This document shows, piece by piece, positions 63,932-64,000 of a stretch of 64,000 nucleotides of DNA. Location of the stretch: the NCBI GenBank assembly GCA_044426235.1, contig JAWXUS010000008.1:1-64000 (forward strand), given 5' to 3'. The first letter of the stretch is position 1, and the number at the start of each line of letters is the position of its first letter. Under the pieces are notes generated by a model, which made no database searches, had not been told where the DNA came from, and saw only the letters and a program-made list of their open reading frames with translations. The position numbers were made by a program, and so were the translations under genes. Origin of the DNA: JAGHEK01 sp044426235. GTDB lineage: Bacteria > Bacillota > Clostridia > Peptostreptococcales > Peptostreptococcaceae.

Positions 63932-64000
63932 TTTATTACCCCCTTAAATTTGATTTTTTGGTTATTTCTATCAAACCTCTTGTTTTATAAATGTATTATA

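Overview
The window is AT-rich DNA from a low-GC, spore-forming, Gram-positive anaerobe of the Clostridia. The gene order (rpoN-cggR-gap-pgk-tpiA-gpmI-eno, smpB next to tmRNA, murB-PHP-rapZ-yvcK-nudix-whiA, dnaE-pfkA) suggests a Peptostreptococcaceae-like organism. A spore DNA-binding protein, a Spo0E-type phosphatase and SLH-domain surface proteins support a sporulating, S-layer-bearing Firmicute. The genus cannot be fixed from sequence reading alone. Most genes lie on the minus strand.

Layout. 1-3.4 kb: secondary cell wall polymer genes (DUF5693 membrane protein running off the edge, TagA-type glycosyltransferase, initiating sugar transferase). 3.5-14 kb: aroD, a PAS-GGDEF protein, an intracellular BspA-like leucine-rich protein, a beta-propeller sensor kinase divergent from a DUF1566 lipoprotein, and a MATE exporter. 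13.9-27.6 kb: housekeeping (tmRNA, smpB, rnr, secG, pyk) and the lower-glycolysis operon behind the repressor CggR, whose operator and promoter can be read; rpoN lies just upstream. 27.6-32.4 kb: a sigma-54 unit with a near-consensus -24/-12 promoter, a DMT transporter, a large flavin/iron-sulfur fusion protein and a divergent enhancer-binding protein. 32.5-41.4 kb: Hsp33, methyltransferase, SASP, M20 amidohydrolase, an SLH-anchored 5'-nucleotidase, hpt, an SLH S-layer-like protein, and a structured leader before a Met/Gln-rich small protein. 41.4-55.3 kb: an orphan pstS behind a four-repeat Pho box, a Spo0E-like gene with a TTG start, rlmD, pfkA, dnaE and the murB-whiA cluster. 55.5-64 kb: formate/nitrite-type channel, a decayed TnpB gene, cardiolipin synthase, hprK, uvrC and an oligopeptide-binding lipoprotein.

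Two items stand out. First, dnaE is interrupted by a 349-nt ORF-less group I intron. Removing it restores the FNKSH motif and one 1151-residue polymerase, and the insertion point is within a few nucleotides of the site known to hold the split DnaE intein in cyanobacteria. Second, the peptide-binding lipoprotein at the right edge has its two halves in reversed order, the signature of a circular permutation.

How the genes work together: CggR and HPr kinase link sugar flux to transcription, with Pfk, Gap, Pgk, Tpi, Gpm, Eno and Pyk giving most of glycolysis. YvcK, RapZ and MurB link carbon flux to wall precursors. The polysaccharide genes at the left edge probably build the polymer that the SLH proteins bind.
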